Below, piece after piece: positions 4,773-6,502 of a DNA stretch of 6,502 nt. Position 1 is the first letter of the stretch. Every line of letters starts with the position of its first letter. The notes under the pieces were generated by a model. That model had not been told where the DNA came from and made no database searches. It saw nothing but the letters and a program-made list of their open reading frames with translations. This stretch comes from Gemmatimonadota bacterium (GTDB taxonomy: Bacteria; Gemmatimonadota; Gemmatimonadetes; Longimicrobiales; Gaopeijiaceae): NCBI GenBank assembly GCA_007129525.1, contig SKVI01000035.1, positions 1 to 6,502 of the forward strand, written 5' to 3'. Made by a program: the position numbers and the translations under genes.

Positions 4773-6502
4773 ATGACCACCGAGGGACACGCGAACGCCT
4801 CTGCTGAAGGCGACGTCCCGGACCAGGACGACGTCTCGGACCAGGGCGACGTTCCCGATCGTCCCCGCATCCGAGCCCGCCAGCAGGCGACGGTGGCCGA
4901 ACTGGGTCAGCAGGCGCTGGCCGGAATGGAGCTGGACGAGCTTCGGCAGCGGGCCGCCGACGTGGTGGCCTACGTCCTGGAGGTGGAGTACACGAAGGTC
5001 CTGAAGATCCTCCCTGACGGTCTCTCTCTGAAGGTGGTGGCCGGGGTGGGATGGCCGGATGGGATGGTGGGCGAGGCGGTGGTGGGAATCGCCGACCAAT
5101 CGCAGGCGGGCCACACCCTCAGGGCCGCCGAGCCGGTGGTGGTGGACGACCTGGCGTCGGAGACCCGCTTTCAGGGCCCCTCCCTTCTGGAGGAGCACGA
5201 CGTGGTGAGCGGCATGAGCTGCATCATCGCCGGCGAGGAGGAGCCCTGGGGAATCCTGGGGGTCCACACCACCCGTCGCCGGCGCTTTACCCCCGACGAC
5301 GTCAACTTCGTGCAGAGCGTGGCCAACGTAGTGGCCGCCGCCACTCGACGGGCCGAGGCCCGGCTCAAGCTGGAGAAGAGCCACCAGCTCCTGGCCATCG
5401 CCGAGCGCATGGCCCACGTGGGCGGCTGGATGATAGAGCTGGACGAGGACACCGTCTACTGGTCCGACGAGGTGTGCCGGATCCACGACGCCCCCCTGGG
5501 AACCCGGGTGCCCATCGAAGAGGGGATCAACTACTTCGCCCCGGAGTGGCGCCCCACCCTCACCGAGCACTTCCGGGCCTGCGTCGAGGAGGGCCGCTCC
5601 TACGACCTGGAGTCGCAGATCATTACCCGTACGGGGCGACGGGTGTGGGTCCGTACCATTGGCGAGGCCGTCAGGGGCCCCGACGGGGAGGTGGTCCGGG
5701 TGCAGGGCGCCTTCCAGGACATCTCCCACCGGAAGGCTGCCGAGGAGGCCCTCCGCGTCAGCGAGAAGCGGTTCCGGGCGGTGGCCCGAGCCAACTCGGA
5801 CGTAGTCTGGGACTGGGACGCCCTCACCGGTGAGGTCTGGTGGGGCGGAGACACACAGACGATCTTCGGCCTGGAGAACGCCGAAGTGAGCCCGAGCTTC
5901 AACTGGTGGGCTGAGCGAGTGCACCCCGACGACCGGGACCGGGTGGTAGGGGGCATCCAGGAGACACTGGAGGACTCAGACCGGGAGCTCTACCGGGACG
6001 AGTACCGGATCCGGAAGGCGGACGGCTCCTGGGTCACCGTCCTGGACCGGGGCCTCGTCATTCGCGACGACGAGGGCCGGGCGCTGCGGCTCATCGGGGG
6101 CCTGGAGGACATCTCCGAGACGAAGGTGATGGAGGCCCAGCTCCTGCGGGCCCAGCGGCTGGAGAGCATCGGCACCCTGGCCGGCGGCCTGGCCCACGAC
6201 CTGAACAACGTGCTGGGGCCGGTGCTCATGTCCATCGAGCTTCTCAAGATGGACGCCACCGATCCGGAAACGCTGGAGATCCTGGAGACCGTCGAGCAGA
6301 GCGCGACGCGGGGAGCCGCCATCATCCGGCAGGTCCTGGCCTTCGCCCGGGGCGTCACCGGTGAGCGCGTCCGCGTGGAGCCGGCCCAGGTGGTGGAAGA
6401 GCTCCGGGGGATCGTCCGGGAGACCTTCCCCCGAAAGATCGAGCTGGAGATCCGCCTGGCCGACGACCTCCACACCCTGGTGGGCGATCCCACCCAGCTT
6501 CA
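4773..6502 (+). CDS. Sensor histidine kinase, GAF-PAS-PAS-HisKA, 3'-truncated by window
   Basis: The frame is open from ATG 4773 to the window end (576 codons, no stop). An in-frame TAG at 4767-4769 makes this the first possible start in the frame, although no good ribosome-binding site precedes it. Residues 1-40 are an acidic, repetitive leader (DVPDQD/DVSDQG/DVPDRP at 14-31). A GAF domain follows (about 42-195, with VEYTKVLKILPDG, SQAGHTL, VVSGMS and GVHTT). Two PAS/PAC units come next: about 208-325 (HVGGWMIEL, ending FQDIS) and 333-450 (DVVWDWD, HPDDRDRV, ending LEDIS). The dimerisation/phosphotransfer domain starts near 460, with autophosphorylation site His475 in GGLAHDLNN. The window stops at VGDPTQL, just before the expected N-box of the ATPase domain. 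There are no membrane helices, so it should sense a cytosolic signal. Kinases with this H-box often end in a receiver domain, which cannot be checked here. The ligand is unknown. Confidence 0.92.
   Translation, partial: MTTEGHANASAEGDVPDQDDVSDQGDVPDRPRIRARQQATVAELGQQALAGMELDELRQRAADVVAYVLEVEYTKVLKILPDGLSLKVVAGVGWPDGMVGEAVVGIADQSQAGHTLRAAEPVVVDDLASETRFQGPSLLEEHDVVSGMSCIIAGEEEPWGILGVHTTRRRRFTPDDVNFVQSVANVVAAATRRAEARLKLEKSHQLLAIAERMAHVGGWMIELDEDTVYWSDEVCRIHDAPLGTRVPIEEGINYFAPEWRPTLTEHFRACVEEGRSYDLESQIITRTGRRVWVRTIGEAVRGPDGEVVRVQGAFQDISHRKAAEEALRVSEKRFRAVARANSDVVWDWDALTGEVWWGGDTQTIFGLENAEVSPSFNWWAERVHPDDRDRVVGGIQETLEDSDRELYRDEYRIRKADGSWVTVLDRGLVIRDDEGRALRLIGGLEDISETKVMEAQLLRAQRLESIGTLAGGLAHDLNNVLGPVLMSIELLKMDATDPETLEILETVEQSATRGAAIIRQVLAFARGVTGERVRVEPAQVVEELRGIVRETFPRKIELEIRLADDLHTLVGDPTQL
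4812..4865 (+). repeat. 3 x 18-bp tandem repeat in the kinase leader
   Basis: Three in-frame units: 4812-4829 gacgtcccggaccaggac, 4830-4847 gacgtctcggaccagggc, 4848-4865 gacgttcccgatcgtccc. They encode DVPDQD, DVSDQG and DVPDRP in the disordered-looking leader before the GAF domain. Units 1 and 2 differ at two bases; unit 3 is more diverged. The period equals that of the arrays at 1063 and 3284, but the sequence is unrelated. Confidence 0.85.

Noticed and set aside
5051..5833. A 260-codon plus-strand frame inside the kinase region
   Set aside because: It is an off-frame shadow. The kinase frame through the same bases has continuous GAF and PAS motifs.
4050..5924. A 624-codon open frame on the minus strand, plus others at 956-2260 and 3217-4542
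   Set aside because: They lie antisense to well-supported genes with clear family motifs, encode low-complexity His/Gly/Pro/Arg-rich sequence, and are expected in very GC-rich DNA where stop codons are rare off-frame.

Overview
The window is a very GC-rich stretch of bacterial DNA with all genes on the + strand. Codon third positions are strongly G/C, which also opens long meaningless reading frames on the other strand. An actinobacterial/Gemmatimonadota-like form of ribosomal protein L28, a soluble GAF-PAS-PAS histidine kinase with an AHDLNN H-box, and isolated heme and sugar-nucleotide genes suggest a free-living environmental bacterium. Gemmatimonadota or a similar high-GC phylum is my best guess, but the sequence does not prove it.

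Layout: (1) 1-122, the C-terminal end of rpmB (L28). (2) 136-1071, hemD, uroporphyrinogen-III synthase, 13 bases downstream. (3) 1163-1813, a 216-residue protein I do not recognise. (4) 1895-3424, a UDP-N-acetylhexosamine 6-dehydrogenase of the WbpA/WecC family with a repetitive tail. (5) 3448-4575, a non-hydrolysing UDP-GlcNAc 2-epimerase (wecB), translationally close-coupled to gene 4. (6) 4576-4772, a 197-base spacer with two small hairpins. (7) 4773 to the window end, a sensor histidine kinase cut off before its ATP-binding domain. It has no stop codon inside the window.

Genes 4 and 5 form a metabolic pair. The epimerase makes UDP-ManNAc from UDP-GlcNAc, and the dehydrogenase oxidises C6 of a UDP-HexNAc to a uronic acid. 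Together they would supply UDP-ManNAcA and/or UDP-GlcNAcA for a surface polysaccharide. No glycosyltransferase or export gene lies in the window. The kinase looks like a separate transcription unit.

The most unusual feature is not a gene. Four of the five gene junctions carry a short tandem array of 18- or 20-base units: hemD/unknown (3 x 18), unknown/dehydrogenase (3 x 20), dehydrogenase/epimerase (5 x 18) and the first codons of the kinase (3 x 18). The four unit sequences differ. Arrays inside coding sequence are multiples of three. The 20-base array lies outside coding sequence and places a TGA in each of the three forward frames. I see no CRISPR array, tRNA, rRNA, transposase or recognisable defence system, and the genes themselves are otherwise ordinary.
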